Position numbers and translations under genes: made by a program. The notes beneath the pieces are model-generated. The model did not search any database. It was not told the DNA's origin and saw only the letters and a program-made list of their open reading frames with translations. Shown here one piece after another: positions 53,288 through 61,304 of a DNA stretch of 61,304 nucleotides. The DNA lies in contig JBGPZW010000002.1 in NCBI GenBank assembly GCA_041493955.1, forward strand, positions 1 to 61,304, in the 5' to 3' direction. The first letter of the stretch is position 1. The number at the start of each line of letters is the position of its first letter. The stretch is from QHYU01 sp041493955. Its GTDB lineage: Bacteria; Acidobacteriota; Terriglobia; Acidiferrales; UBA7541.

Positions 53288-55417
53288 CTACTGCGGCTTG
53301 GCTGATTGGCCTGCAGGTTTTTGCTGAGCCAGGCGATGCTTCAGGTTGGAAAGCTTCTGTTCGAGAGCGGCGATTTTGTCCGCTTCGTTTTCGGTCGGCA
53401 GAGCGCGGCGCCACTCCGCGAGCGCATTCTCCCACTCGCCGGCGGCCAGGTCGATCCGGCCGGCCTTGAAGTACACATCGCCGAGGTGGTCTCGGATGGT
53501 CGGGTCATGGGCGTTGCGCTCGACGGCCTTGCGCAGCGAGCCTTCGGCCTCGGCCAGGCGGTTCTGTTTGAAGTAGGCCCAGCCCAGGCTGTCAAGATAG
53601 GCGCCATTGTGGGGCTCCTCGGCCAGGGCGCGCTTGACCAGTTCCGTGGCTTCGTCCAGGCGCGTGCCCAGGTCGGCGAGCATGTAGCCGTAGTAGTTGA
53701 GTGTGGGTGCGTTGCGCGGATTCATTTGCAGGACGCGCTTGAACTCGCTCTCCGCCAGGTCATACTTTTTCTGCCGCTCGAAGATCGCGCCGAGCATGAA
53801 CCAGACCATTTCGTTCTCAGCGGGCCGTGCAGCCATCTTCTCAGCCGATCGCGCGGCAGCTTCGGCTTCGGCGAAACGCCGGCCGTGCTCATAGACCTGC
53901 GCCAGATCGAGGTAGATCTCGCGGTCCTCGTTTCCTCCGTAGAGCATTTCGCTGAGGAGCCGGGCGGCCTCGTCGGTGTCGCCCTTTTCACCGAGCAGCA
54001 TGGCGGCGGTGAGGCGGATGCCGCGGTCCTTGGGGTAGAGCTCGAGCGCCTTGCGCGAAGCTTCGAGCGCGCGGGTGAGGTCACGGCCGGCGCGGTAGGT
54101 GTCGATCATCAGCACACGTGCCCGGCGGTCCTCTTCCTCCCCCAGCTTCAGCATCTCCTGAAAAGTGTTAATAGCTGCGGGAAAGTTCTCGACCTCGCGA
54201 TAGAGCCGGCCGAGTTGCTCGTACAGGATGGCAAGCGTGCGGCGGTTGGCCGGGGAGGCGCCCTTCTGGGACTTCACGCCCGCCACAGCGTCCGAAAGCA
54301 CGCGGATGGCATCATCGAAACGCCCCTGCGCCTCGTAGATCATGGCCTCGTAATAGATCACTTCCAAACTGCCCGGGGCGCGCTGTTTGGCGCGCAGCAG
54401 GTTTTCTTCAGCCGTGTCGAGCTGGTGAAGTTGCCGGTAGATCTGCGCCAGGCGCAGATAACTGTCCGGATCATCGGGTTCGAGCTCGGAGAGTTTCTTG
54501 TACTGCTCGAGCGCGGCGGAATATTTTTCCTGGGCCAGCAGCGCCTGAGCCAGGCCGCGGCGGTGGCCGGCTTCGCCGGGTTCGAGTTCAACCGCCCGGC
54601 GGTAAGCCTTTTCGGCGCGGACCAAATCGTGCGTCTGGTTATAGGCGTCACCAAGCAGGGTGAGCAAGCCGGGCGTCGGTGAGCGCTTCTCGATGCGCTC
54701 GAGCAGGGCAATGGCTTCGGCCGATTTGCCCTGGTCCAACAGGAGCTGCGTGAGCTGCTCGATGGCGGGCTCGTTTTCGGGCTCGCGCTCAAGCACGCCG
54801 CGCAGGGCCCTCTCTGCCTTCTCGTGATCGTTCTGCAGGCGGTAGAGGCGCGCGAGCCACAGCGCGGCCTCGGTGTCGCCGGGGTCCACGCGGAGGATTT
54901 CGCGGTACTGTTCGATGGCGCGGCCCACAGTCTCCCGCTGGCCCGCGGCGCCGCTCAAGTCACCGAGCGTGCGCACGTAAATGCGCGCCAGCAGGCGCCG
55001 CGCCGGCAGGTTGTCGGGGTCGCGCTTGAGGATTACCTCCGCTTCGAGCACGGCGTCGCGAATGCGCTGCGACTTGAAATAGATCTCCGCTAGGTGCTCG
55101 CCGATCACCGGGGATCCAGGGTCGAGCCCGTAGGCCTTCTTGTAGTACTCGATGGCCAGATTGGCATACTCGCCGCGGCTGGTGGCCTCGTAATACTCCT
55201 CGTAGAGATGGCCCATGGTGAAGTTTGAGTAGGCCTCAGCGCGCTTGGCCGTGTCCGGCTGGGTATAGCCTACTGGAGCAGAGGCATCCGTGGCCGCGCT
55301 CGCTGCGGCGGCCTGGGCGGGCCGGGGCGCTGACTGGGAGACTTCAGCAGCGCTTGCCGCCGCGGGTCCCGTCAGAATGGGCAGAGACAAAGCAACCAAC
55401 CAGAGCAACGTTCTCAT
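53288..55417 (-). CDS. Secreted TPR-repeat protein
   Basis: 709 residues with a signal peptide (1-24). From about residue 55 to 680 it is built of tandem 34-residue TPRs, many with the W-x-L-G-x-A-Y pattern (DSLGWAYFKQNRLAEAE, NYYGYMLADLGTRLDEA). It is probably a periplasmic or outer-membrane scaffold. It is the first gene of the cluster with ispE 11 nt downstream, so envelope assembly and isoprenoid/translation genes share one transcript. A near-consensus promoter lies just upstream. Confidence 0.9.
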   Translation of the reverse strand: MRTLLWLVALSLPILTGPAAASAAEVSQSAPRPAQAAAASAATDASAPVGYTQPDTAKRAEAYSNFTMGHLYEEYYEATSRGEYANLAIEYYKKAYGLDPGSPVIGEHLAEIYFKSQRIRDAVLEAEVILKRDPDNLPARRLLARIYVRTLGDLSGAAGQRETVGRAIEQYREILRVDPGDTEAALWLARLYRLQNDHEKAERALRGVLEREPENEPAIEQLTQLLLDQGKSAEAIALLERIEKRSPTPGLLTLLGDAYNQTHDLVRAEKAYRRAVELEPGEAGHRRGLAQALLAQEKYSAALEQYKKLSELEPDDPDSYLRLAQIYRQLHQLDTAEENLLRAKQRAPGSLEVIYYEAMIYEAQGRFDDAIRVLSDAVAGVKSQKGASPANRRTLAILYEQLGRLYREVENFPAAINTFQEMLKLGEEEDRRARVLMIDTYRAGRDLTRALEASRKALELYPKDRGIRLTAAMLLGEKGDTDEAARLLSEMLYGGNEDREIYLDLAQVYEHGRRFAEAEAAARSAEKMAARPAENEMVWFMLGAIFERQKKYDLAESEFKRVLQMNPRNAPTLNYYGYMLADLGTRLDEATELVKRALAEEPHNGAYLDSLGWAYFKQNRLAEAEGSLRKAVERNAHDPTIRDHLGDVYFKAGRIDLAAGEWENALAEWRRALPTENEADKIAALEQKLSNLKHRLAQQKPAGQSAKPQ

Positions 55418-55435
55418 CGGGCCACCGAATTCTTC

Positions 55436-55464
55436 ATTATCCTATACGACCCTGGAACGGTCAA
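55436..55464 (-). promoter_or_regulatory. Promoter of the TPR-ispE-prs-rplY cluster
   Basis: Minus strand: TTGACC (55464-55459), 17-nt spacer, GATAAT (55441-55436). The predicted start is about 12 nt before the ATG at 55417. Confidence 0.7.
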
Positions 55465-55583
55465 AGAGTTCAACCGGCCGGGTTTCGATCTCGTTACGGC
55501 ACAAACGATTGGACGCGGCCAGTCCCCCTCCCGGTTACAGCCCGCTACGGTGTAGGTGCGAGTCAGGGCAAGTAGGAGGGGGT

Positions 55584-55611
55584 TTGACAAAGAGATTACT
55601 TCTGCTATTCT
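55584..55611 (+). promoter_or_regulatory. Promoter of the ars operon
   Basis: TTGACA (55584-55589), 16-nt spacer, TATTCT (55606-55611). It overlaps a palindrome that could be the ArsR operator. Confidence 0.65.
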
Positions 55612-55618
55612 AGAAATA
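55606..55618 (+). promoter_or_regulatory. Candidate ArsR operator
   Basis: TTCTAGAA (55608-55615) is a perfect 8-bp palindrome within TATTCTAGAAATA, covering the -10 box. Binding there would block transcription, matching ArsR autorepression. Confidence 0.45.
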
Positions 55619-55623
55619 CGAAG

Positions 55624-55965
55624 ATGAGCTCCCGTTCCGACCGCGTGCTTCGCTACGCCGATATGTTCGCCGCCATGGGCGCCGAACCTCGGCTCCGCAT
55701 CATGCGCCTGCTGCTCTCCGCGCATCCCGAAGGCCTGGTTGTGGGAGACATCCAGGCTGAACTGGAAATCCCCGGCTCGACGCTGTCCCATCACCTGGAG
55801 AAACTCAGGAACGAAGACCTGGTGACCGTCCGGCGAGAGCGGCAGTTTCTCTGGTATGCGGCGAACGCGGACGCCCTGCGTGAGTTGCTTGCGTTTCTCT
55901 ACGAGGAGTGTTGCTCGCGGAGCAAGGCCGTTAAATCCGAAACGATTGTGCAACTGAGCCAATGA
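55624..55965 (+). CDS. arsR: ArsR-family metalloregulator
   Basis: 113 residues. Winged HTH (VVGDIQAELEIPGSTLSHHLEKLRNEDLV, about 40-68) with the wing VTVRRERQFLWY. The classical ELCVCD metal site in the recognition helix is absent. Instead a CC pair near residues 96-97 (YEECCSRSK) is the only likely arsenite-binding site, as in ArsR types with C-terminal cysteines. First gene of an arsenic operon; its leader is only a few nucleotides. Confidence 0.92.
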   Translation: MSSRSDRVLRYADMFAAMGAEPRLRIMRLLLSAHPEGLVVGDIQAELEIPGSTLSHHLEKLRNEDLVTVRRERQFLWYAANADALRELLAFLYEECCSRSKAVKSETIVQLSQ

Positions 55966-56011
55966 GAGAACACTCTGCTGGCGATGTTGAGACCCCGGCG
56001 AAGGAGGAGTC

Positions 56012-56839
56012 TTGAGCGAGCGCGACATTAAGGAGATCGTGAAGGAAAAATACGGCCAGGCGGCGTTGGAGGTCGCGCGTGGCGGGAAGGCCTGTTGTTG
56101 CGGCGGCGCGGCCTCCACGGGGCAGCAGGACCCCATCACCGCCAATCTCTACACCGCCACCGAGACGGCGGAGGTGCCTGCCGAAGCGCTGGCGGCCTCG
56201 CTGGGCTGCGGCAACCCGACGGCCCTGGCTCAGTTGCGTCCCGGGGAGACGGTGCTCGACCTGGGGTCGGGCGGTGGGATCGACGTCCTGCTTTCTGCCC
56301 GGCGCGTCGGCCCCATGGGGAAAGCCTATGGCTTGGACATGACGGACGAGATGCTGGCCCTGGCGCGCGAGAACCAGCGCAAGAGCGGCATCGAGAACGC
56401 CGAGTTTTTGAAGGGCGCCATCGAGAACATTCCGCTCCCCGACCACTCCGTGGACGTCATTGTCTCCAACTGTGTCATCAACCTCTCGGCGGACAAAGAC
56501 CGCGTGCTGGCCGAAGCCTTCCGCGTGTTGCGGCCGGGCGGGCGGCTGGCGGTTTCCGACGTGGTGGTGCGCGGCGAAATACCCGCGGAGATCCGGCGCA
56601 GTGTCGAGCTGTGGATCGGCTGCGTTGCTGGCGCGCTCGAAGAGCACGAATACCGCGCCAAGCTGGCTCGCGTCGGCTTCGAGGAAGTGGACCTGGAACC
56701 CACGCGCATCTACCGCGTGGAAGACGCGCGGGAGTTTCTCTCTCGCGCGGGCCTGGATGTCGACGCCATCGCGCCGCTGGTGGATGAAAAATTCATGAGC
56801 GCATTCGTGCGCGCCCGCAAACCCTTACGCGACCTATAG
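56012..56839 (+). CDS. arsM: Arsenite S-adenosylmethionine methyltransferase
   Basis: 275 residues. Methylates arsenite to volatile or less toxic forms. An N-terminal CCCGG motif near 28 precedes the SAM-binding loop VLDLGSGGGIDVLL near 80, and three conserved Cys lie in LGCGNP, VSNCVINLS and IGCVAG. TTG start with AAGGAGGAG just upstream. 46 nt after arsR and 35 nt before acr3. Confidence 0.94.
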   Translation: MSERDIKEIVKEKYGQAALEVARGGKACCCGGAASTGQQDPITANLYTATETAEVPAEALAASLGCGNPTALAQLRPGETVLDLGSGGGIDVLLSARRVGPMGKAYGLDMTDEMLALARENQRKSGIENAEFLKGAIENIPLPDHSVDVIVSNCVINLSADKDRVLAEAFRVLRPGGRLAVSDVVVRGEIPAEIRRSVELWIGCVAGALEEHEYRAKLARVGFEEVDLEPTRIYRVEDAREFLSRAGLDVDAIAPLVDEKFMSAFVRARKPLRDL

Positions 56840-56874
56840 GGCCCGCCGCGTTCCGGGCCCGAGGGGAGCGATTC

Positions 56875-57969
56875 ATGCAGGCAACACTTCCCGTGGTCTC
56901 CGCCGGGACAACCGCGAAGAGCCTTAACCCCTTCGAGCGCTATTTGACCGCCTGGGTAGCACTCTGCATGCTCGCGGGAGTGCTGCTTGGCAAATTCGCG
57001 CCGGGTGTCGTGCAGGTGCTCCGTCAGGTGGAATTCGGGCCGGGCAGCCAGGTCAACCTCCCGATCGCCGTGCTGATCTGGCTGATGATCACCCCCATGA
57101 TGATGAAGGTGGACTTCACCGCCATCCGCAACGTGGGGAAGCGCCCCAAGGGGCTGCTGGTCACGCTGTTCATCAACTGGCTGGTGAAGCCTTTCTCCAT
57201 GGCGCTGCTGGCCTGGTTGTTTTTCCGGCACGTGTTTGCGAACTGGATCGCCCCTGCGGAAGCAGACCAGTACATCGCCGGGGCCATCATTCTCGCTGCC
57301 GCTCCCTGCACCGCCATGGTTTTCGTGTGGAGCCACCTGACCGGCGGCGACCCAGCCTACACACTGGTTCAGGTTTCGCTGAATGATTTGATCATGCTGC
57401 TTCTGTTCGCGCCCATCGTCCGCTTCTTGGTCAGCGGCGCATCTTCCCTCCGCGTGCCCTTCGGCGTATTGCTCTACTCCGTGGTGGCCTTCATTGTCAT
57501 CCCTCTTTCGATTGGTGCTTCCCTGCGCGCCTGGTGGATCCGCCGCCGGGGGAAAGAGTGGTTTGAAAGCAGACTCCTTCCCAGCTTTGCTCCCGTGACC
57601 ATCGCCGCGCTGCTCGCCACCTTGGTCTTGATCTTTGCATTCCAGTCAGAGAACATCACCGGGAAGTATTTCCACGTTTTTCTGATCGCGATTCCGATTT
57701 TGCTGCAAGTCTATCTGAACGCCTCGCTGGCCTACGGGCTGATGCATTTTCTGAAAGTGCCGTACGGTGTGGTTGCGCCGGGGGCGCTGATCGGCGCGAG
57801 CAATTTCTTTGAGCTCGCGGTGGCCACGGCAATGGTGTTGTTCGGGCCGGGATCAGGAGCAGCCCTGGCCACCGTCGTTGGAGTGCTCGTGGAGGTGCCG
57901 GTGATGCTTTCGGTCTGCGCAGCTTGCAACCGGACCCGTCCGTGGTTCGCATCCTATGCCGAAAGGTGA
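56875..57969 (+). CDS. acr3: Arsenite efflux transporter Acr3
   Basis: 364 residues, ten membrane helices, BART superfamily. Hallmarks: LLGKFAPG in the first helix, IWLMITPMMMKVDFTAI near 65-81, and AAPCTAMVFVWSHLTGGDPAYTL near 142 with the Cys conserved in Acr3. It pumps arsenite out by the proton gradient. Its 3' end overlaps arsC by 14 nt. Confidence 0.96.
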   Translation: MQATLPVVSAGTTAKSLNPFERYLTAWVALCMLAGVLLGKFAPGVVQVLRQVEFGPGSQVNLPIAVLIWLMITPMMMKVDFTAIRNVGKRPKGLLVTLFINWLVKPFSMALLAWLFFRHVFANWIAPAEADQYIAGAIILAAAPCTAMVFVWSHLTGGDPAYTLVQVSLNDLIMLLLFAPIVRFLVSGASSLRVPFGVLLYSVVAFIVIPLSIGASLRAWWIRRRGKEWFESRLLPSFAPVTIAALLATLVLIFAFQSENITGKYFHVFLIAIPILLQVYLNASLAYGLMHFLKVPYGVVAPGALIGASNFFELAVATAMVLFGPGSGAALATVVGVLVEVPVMLSVCAACNRTRPWFASYAER

Positions 57970-58399
57970 TCCCTTGGCGGAGTTAAGGGTGCTGATTCTG
58001 TGTACGGGAAACTCGGCGCGTAGTCAGATGGCCGAAGGCATTCTCCGCACGCTATCGCAGCGTACGATCGAAGTACACAGTGCCGGAACGCATCCCGTCG
58101 GAGTCCATCCGCTCGCCATCGAAGTGATGAAGGAGATAAGCATCGACATCTCCGGCCAGCGCTCCAAGTCAGTCACCGAGTTCGAGCAACAGCAGTTCGA
58201 TACGGTCATCACCGTCTGCGACAAAGCGGCCGAGAACTGCCCGGTGTTTCCCGGAGCGCCGGAGAGAATTCATTTCAGCTTTGAAGATCCTGCCGCGGTA
58301 GAGGGCCCTCGGGAAGAGAAGCTTCGCGCCTTCCGTCGCGTGCGCGACGTTTTGACCGAGCGCCTGCAGGCGTTCCTTAACACGCGCCGCCCGCATTAG
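57956..58399 (+). CDS. arsC: Arsenate reductase, low-molecular-weight phosphatase type
   Basis: 147 residues. Reduces arsenate to arsenite for Acr3. The P-loop CTGNSARSQMAEG (Cys near residue 16) and the VITVCDKAAENCPVF segment with two more Cys match the thioredoxin-coupled ArsC family; the two resolving Cys flank AAEN. ATG lies within the acr3 3' end, so translation is coupled. Convergent with purH, 26 nt apart. Confidence 0.95.
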   Translation: MPKGDPLAELRVLILCTGNSARSQMAEGILRTLSQRTIEVHSAGTHPVGVHPLAIEVMKEISIDISGQRSKSVTEFEQQQFDTVITVCDKAAENCPVFPGAPERIHFSFEDPAAVEGPREEKLRAFRRVRDVLTERLQAFLNTRRPH

Positions 58400-58425
58400 C
58401 CGTACGGGCGGAGTGCAAGACCTCC

Positions 58426-59994
58426 CTAATGCCGGAAGTGGCGCACGCCAGTGAAGACCATCGCCAGGCCCAGCTTGTTCGCCGTGGCGATGACCTCCGC
58501 GTCGCGCACCGATCCTCCTGGCTGTATCACGGCCGTGGCGCCCGCCCGTGCCGCTTCCTCGACGCCGTCGGGGAAGGGGAAAAACGCGTCTGAGGCCACC
58601 ACGCTCCCGGCCAGCGGTACCTGCGCCTTCATCACCGCGATCTTCACCGAATCCACACGGCTCATCTGCCCGGCGCCCACGCCGAGTATCTGCCCCATGC
58701 GCGCGAAGACGATGGCATTCGATTTGGCGTGTTTGGCGACTTTCCACGCGAACAGAAGCGTCTGTACCTCCTCCTCCGTTGGCGCGCGCTCGGTGACGGT
58801 TTTCAGTTGGCTGGCCGCGAGCTCGTGACGGTCCGGCTGCTGCACAAGCACGCCGCCAGAGATGCGTTTCAACTGGAGTTCCGCCGGGGTGGTGCCCCCC
58901 GCCGGGAATTCCATCAGCCGGAGGTTCTTCTTGGAGGCAAAGGTCGCCCGCGCCGGCGCGTCGTAGCCCGGCGCGACGATGCATTCCACGAAGAGTTTGC
59001 CGGCCTCCTCCGCCGTTGTCGGGTCCACTGGCCGGTTGAAGCCCATCACTCCGCCGTACGCCGAGAGCGGGTCGCAGGCGTAGGCCTTCCGGTAAGCCTC
59101 CACGAGCGTCTCTTGCTCGGCCGCGCCGCAGGGGTTGGTGTGCTTGATGATCGCCGCCGCGGGCCGCGGGAACTCCTGCACGAGCGACCACGCCGCGTCC
59201 AGATCCACCAGGTTGTTGTAGGAAAGCTCCTTGCCCTGCAACTGCCGGGCGCTGGCTAGGCCCGCGGCGGGACGCCCCGCAGGAACGTAGAGCGCGGCAA
59301 GCTGGTGCGGGTTTTCGCCGTAGCGCATGGCCTGTTGCCGCACCAGGGCCAGATGCAGCCGCTCGGGCAGCGGGGCCGGCTCGCCCAGCCGGATGCTGCT
59401 GTCGGCGGCGCTGAGTCGCTCGAGCTCGGTGGCGATCAATCCGTCGTAGCGCGCTGTGACTGCGAAGGCCTTGCGCGCGAGTTCCAGGCGCGTGGCCAGG
59501 GGAAGCTCGCGCGACGCCGCCAGCTCGCCGGCCACGCGGGGGTAATCGGCCGGGTCAGTCACCACGGCCACGCTCTCAAAATTCTTCGCCGCCGAACGCA
59601 CCATCGTCGGTCCGCCAATGTCGATGTTCTCGATGAGCTCTTCGGCGGTGAGGCCGGCCTTCGAGGCGGTGGCCTCAAACGGGTAAAGGTTTACGACGAC
59701 CAGGTCGATCGGGGCGATGCCGTGCTCGGCGGCCTGGCGGCGGTCGTCCGCGCTGCCACGCCGGAACAGGATCCCGCCGTGCACCTTGGGGTGAAGGGTC
59801 TTGACGCGCCCGCCGAGCATCTCGGGCCAGCCGGTCAGTTCGGCGACGTCGCGCACCGGGACCCCTGCCTCGCGCAGCAGCTTTGCCGTGCCGCCGGTGG
59901 AAATGATTTCGATATGCAGCGCGGCCAGTTGCCGCGCAAATTCCACCACTCCGCTCTTATCATATACGCTGATCAGTGCTCGTTCGATAGACAC
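58426..59994 (-). CDS. purH: Bifunctional AICAR formyltransferase/IMP cyclohydrolase
   Basis: 522 residues. The N-terminal cyclohydrolase domain has ALISVYDKSGVVEFA, STGGTAKLLREAGV and GGRVKTLHPKVHGG. The C-terminal formyltransferase has KELSYNNLVDLDAAW and AAIIKHTNPCGAA with the catalytic Lys-His pair, and ends DAFFPFPDGVEEAARAGATAVIQPGGS. These are the last two steps to IMP. GTG start with GGAGG 5 nt upstream. Confidence 0.98.
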   Translation of the reverse strand: MSIERALISVYDKSGVVEFARQLAALHIEIISTGGTAKLLREAGVPVRDVAELTGWPEMLGGRVKTLHPKVHGGILFRRGSADDRRQAAEHGIAPIDLVVVNLYPFEATASKAGLTAEELIENIDIGGPTMVRSAAKNFESVAVVTDPADYPRVAGELAASRELPLATRLELARKAFAVTARYDGLIATELERLSAADSSIRLGEPAPLPERLHLALVRQQAMRYGENPHQLAALYVPAGRPAAGLASARQLQGKELSYNNLVDLDAAWSLVQEFPRPAAAIIKHTNPCGAAEQETLVEAYRKAYACDPLSAYGGVMGFNRPVDPTTAEEAGKLFVECIVAPGYDAPARATFASKKNLRLMEFPAGGTTPAELQLKRISGGVLVQQPDRHELAASQLKTVTERAPTEEEVQTLLFAWKVAKHAKSNAIVFARMGQILGVGAGQMSRVDSVKIAVMKAQVPLAGSVVASDAFFPFPDGVEEAARAGATAVIQPGGSVRDAEVIATANKLGLAMVFTGVRHFRH

Positions 59995-60025
59995 ACTCGC
60001 CTCCGGCGCAATAAAAAAGCTGGTT

Positions 60026-60031
60026 ATTGTA
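60026..60031 (-). promoter_or_regulatory. -10 box TACAAT for purH
   Basis: Minus-strand TACAAT 31 nt before the GTG start; the -35 region is A/T-rich without a clear hexamer. Confidence 0.35.
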
Positions 60032-60128
60032 TGCGGGCGAGGGGAATTAAAAAAGAAGCTTTTCGGAAGGCTGGCGGGTGGAAACGGGCTGGATTCAGAG
60101 TGTTCGCTCTTCGAGTTCCGTCCTCCGG

Positions 60129-60734
60129 TTATTCCTTCACGCGCGCTTTCAGCCGCACCCGGCCGCCTTCCACCGCGACGATGTACTCCACCCGTTCGCA
60201 GCCCTTCTGTTTTTTTAATTGCTGCGTCTTCTTGCGGACGAATTCGAGGAAACTGTCCGGCTTGAGTTGCGCCGTATTTTCCCCGGCTTTCTGTTTGGCC
60301 TCAAGGAAGGCCTGGTAAAGCTGCTCGACCTTATCGCTCTCGCGGTCCGGGTCTTCGCAGGCCATAACGAACACGGCCACTGGCTGAGCCCGTGAACTGG
60401 AATTGGCCCCGGCTTTTCGGGCGCGCTCGGCCTCAATGGCTATTGCTGCGGCGCCGAAGTGCCGCTGCACGGTGCTTTCTTCCTTATGCTTCATCCGCTT
60501 GCGAAAGATTTCCCGGTACTTCGCGTAGGTCTGCGCTAGATTGTTGTAGCGGAAGCGCTGCCCGAAGCTGATCTCCGCCGTGCGGTCGGCGTACCGCCTG
60601 ATGATCTGTTCGATGCGCCACTCGGTATCGGAGGGCGGCCGGGCCCGGCCGCCGCCGAAGTACTGTTCGTACTCGATCTTGAGCACGCGAATGTCGCGTT
60701 CGAGTTGGCTCAGCTCTTCGTCGGTGGTGGCCAT
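60129..60734 (-). CDS. MXAN_5187-type C-terminal domain protein, hypothetical
   Basis: 201 residues, soluble and helical. The N-terminal part (LERDIRVLKIEYEQYFGGGRARPP, then FRYNNLAQTYAKYREIFRKR) matches a small conserved domain I recall from the C-terminus of Myxococcus MXAN_5187. The C-terminal half (DSFLEFVRKKTQQLKKQKGCERVEYIVAVEGGRVRLKARV) is conserved in other acidobacterial copies as far as I recall. Function unknown. Same strand as purH, 134 nt apart, and divergent from selA. Confidence 0.75.
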   Translation of the reverse strand: MATTDEELSQLERDIRVLKIEYEQYFGGGRARPPSDTEWRIEQIIRRYADRTAEISFGQRFRYNNLAQTYAKYREIFRKRMKHKEESTVQRHFGAAAIAIEAERARKAGANSSSRAQPVAVFVMACEDPDRESDKVEQLYQAFLEAKQKAGENTAQLKPDSFLEFVRKKTQQLKKQKGCERVEYIVAVEGGRVRLKARVKE

Positions 60735-60915
60735 AGATGCGCGGGAAAACGCCAGAGAAAAATGCTAGTGCGCGCGCCGGTGGGCGTCAACCTCGCGCCG
60801 GAGAAGAAGTGCGGAACCGCCAACGCCTGAGGTTCCCACGAGTTGGTTCCCTCCGGTCCCGGCGGGGGCCGGGGCGGTTGCTCTGTCGCCGCGCCTGTGC
60901 TGAAATAGCGGCAAC

Positions 60916-61304
60916 ATGAAACCCTCGGCCAAGCGTTCTCCCGATCCGGCCGCTGATCCGCGCGCCGCGCTGCTCCGGCAGATTCCCGCGGTGGACGAGC
61001 TGCTGGGAAGGCCGCGCCTGGCGCGCCTGCTCGAGCGGGTGGACCGCGCCGTGGTGGTGGAGATCGCACGGGGCGTGTTGGCGGACATGCGCGGCCTGAT
61101 CGCCCGCGACCCGGAGGTCGCTGCGGCCGCGCTGGACCCCGCGCAGCTCGACGAACGCATCGCCGCTGAAATCGAGCGCTCGCTCGCGTTCTCTCTCCGG
61201 CCGGTGATCAACGCCACCGGAGTGATTTTGCACACCAACCTCGGCCGGGCTCCGCTGGCGGCCGCGGCCATCGAGCATCTTCGCGAGACTTCGACGCAAT
61301 ACTC
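60916..61304 (+). CDS. selA: L-seryl-tRNA(Sec) selenium transferase, N-terminal part
   Basis: 129 codons run open to the right edge. LLRQIPAVDELLGRPRL at residues 19-35 and the diagnostic SelA block VINATGVILHTNLGRAPLA at 97-115 are clear; the PLP-lysine lies beyond the window. SelA converts Ser-tRNA(Sec) to Sec-tRNA(Sec) with selenophosphate. Its presence means the host can probably decode UGA as selenocysteine, which bears directly on the OsmC gene at 39269. ATG 60916 has no ribosome site. selB, selC and selD are not in the window. Confidence 0.93.
   Translation, partial: MKPSAKRSPDPAADPRAALLRQIPAVDELLGRPRLARLLERVDRAVVVEIARGVLADMRGLIARDPEVAAAALDPAQLDERIAAEIERSLAFSLRPVINATGVILHTNLGRAPLAAAAIEHLRETSTQY

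Noticed and set aside
58169..59191. 340-codon minus-strand frame
   Set aside because: Alternative frame of purH, Gly/Arg/Ala-rich; purH motifs are complete in the other frame.

Overview
This window looks like a chromosomal contig of an uncultured Acidobacteriota bacterium. The evidence is high GC coding DNA, a secreted protein of the 'VWFA-related acidobacterial' type, an Oar-type TonB receptor with a carboxypeptidase-regulatory-like N-terminus, an SDxxCGxKH-type secreted protein, and REP-like intergenic palindromes of a kind common in that phylum. This assignment is by recognition of families, not by a database search.

Layout. Positions 1-9800 (+) hold a hpt-ftsH pair, a small zinc-ribbon protein, a VWA protein, folP, an M28 peptidase, and a compact ruvX-mltG-hypothetical-hypothetical run. 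9824-11852 (+) is a lipoprotein plus FtsX-type permease operon. 12043-14648 (-) is rpoD followed by an RNA-binding RRM protein and two tiny genes. 14649-18153 is a low-density region with a small secreted protein, a B12/radical SAM gene and two traces of dead mobile elements. 18154-22096 (-) is a four-subunit fumarate reductase operon with its own strong promoter. 22074-23385 is a long gap with strong promoter signals but no convincing gene. 23386-25329 (+) encodes a LolD/MacB-type ATPase, a small membrane protein and a LolA-like carrier. 25326-28062 (-) carries ada, an EamA exporter and an Lrp regulator. 28285-33494 (+) has an RCK_C fragment, a PilZ protein, the TonB receptor and a HAD phosphatase. 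33488-38242 (-) has a secreted protein and a 1269-residue GH35-like protein. 38373-39733 (+) has acyP, apt and an OsmC-family gene. 39864-45960 (-) is rlmB, a stand-alone GluRS-type anticodon-binding domain, a Clp_N-IspF fusion, ispD, a YacL-type PIN/TRAM protein and alr. 47125-55417 (-) is a housekeeping cluster: TPR protein, ispE, prs, rplY, pth, rpsF, rpsR, rplI, dnaB. 55584-58399 (+) is an arsRM-acr3-arsC arsenic operon. purH and an MXAN_5187-like protein (-) follow, and the start of selA (+) ends the window.

Main discovery candidate. The OsmC-family gene at 39269-39733 has an in-frame TGA (39461-39463) exactly where this family carries its conserved redox cysteine. The frame stays open for 89 more codons, including the second conserved cysteine. 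A 6-bp hairpin with a TGGAA loop lies 19 nt downstream of the TGA, fitting the bacterial SECIS pattern. The selA gene, whose product makes Sec-tRNA, begins at 60916. Together these point to a selenocysteine-containing OsmC peroxidase. Other notable points are a Clp_N-IspF fusion, a GH35-like protein that has lost both catalytic glutamates, a dispersed set of four Lol-like genes, and a recurring leaderless gene-start pattern (TANAAT box 6-15 nt before the start codon).
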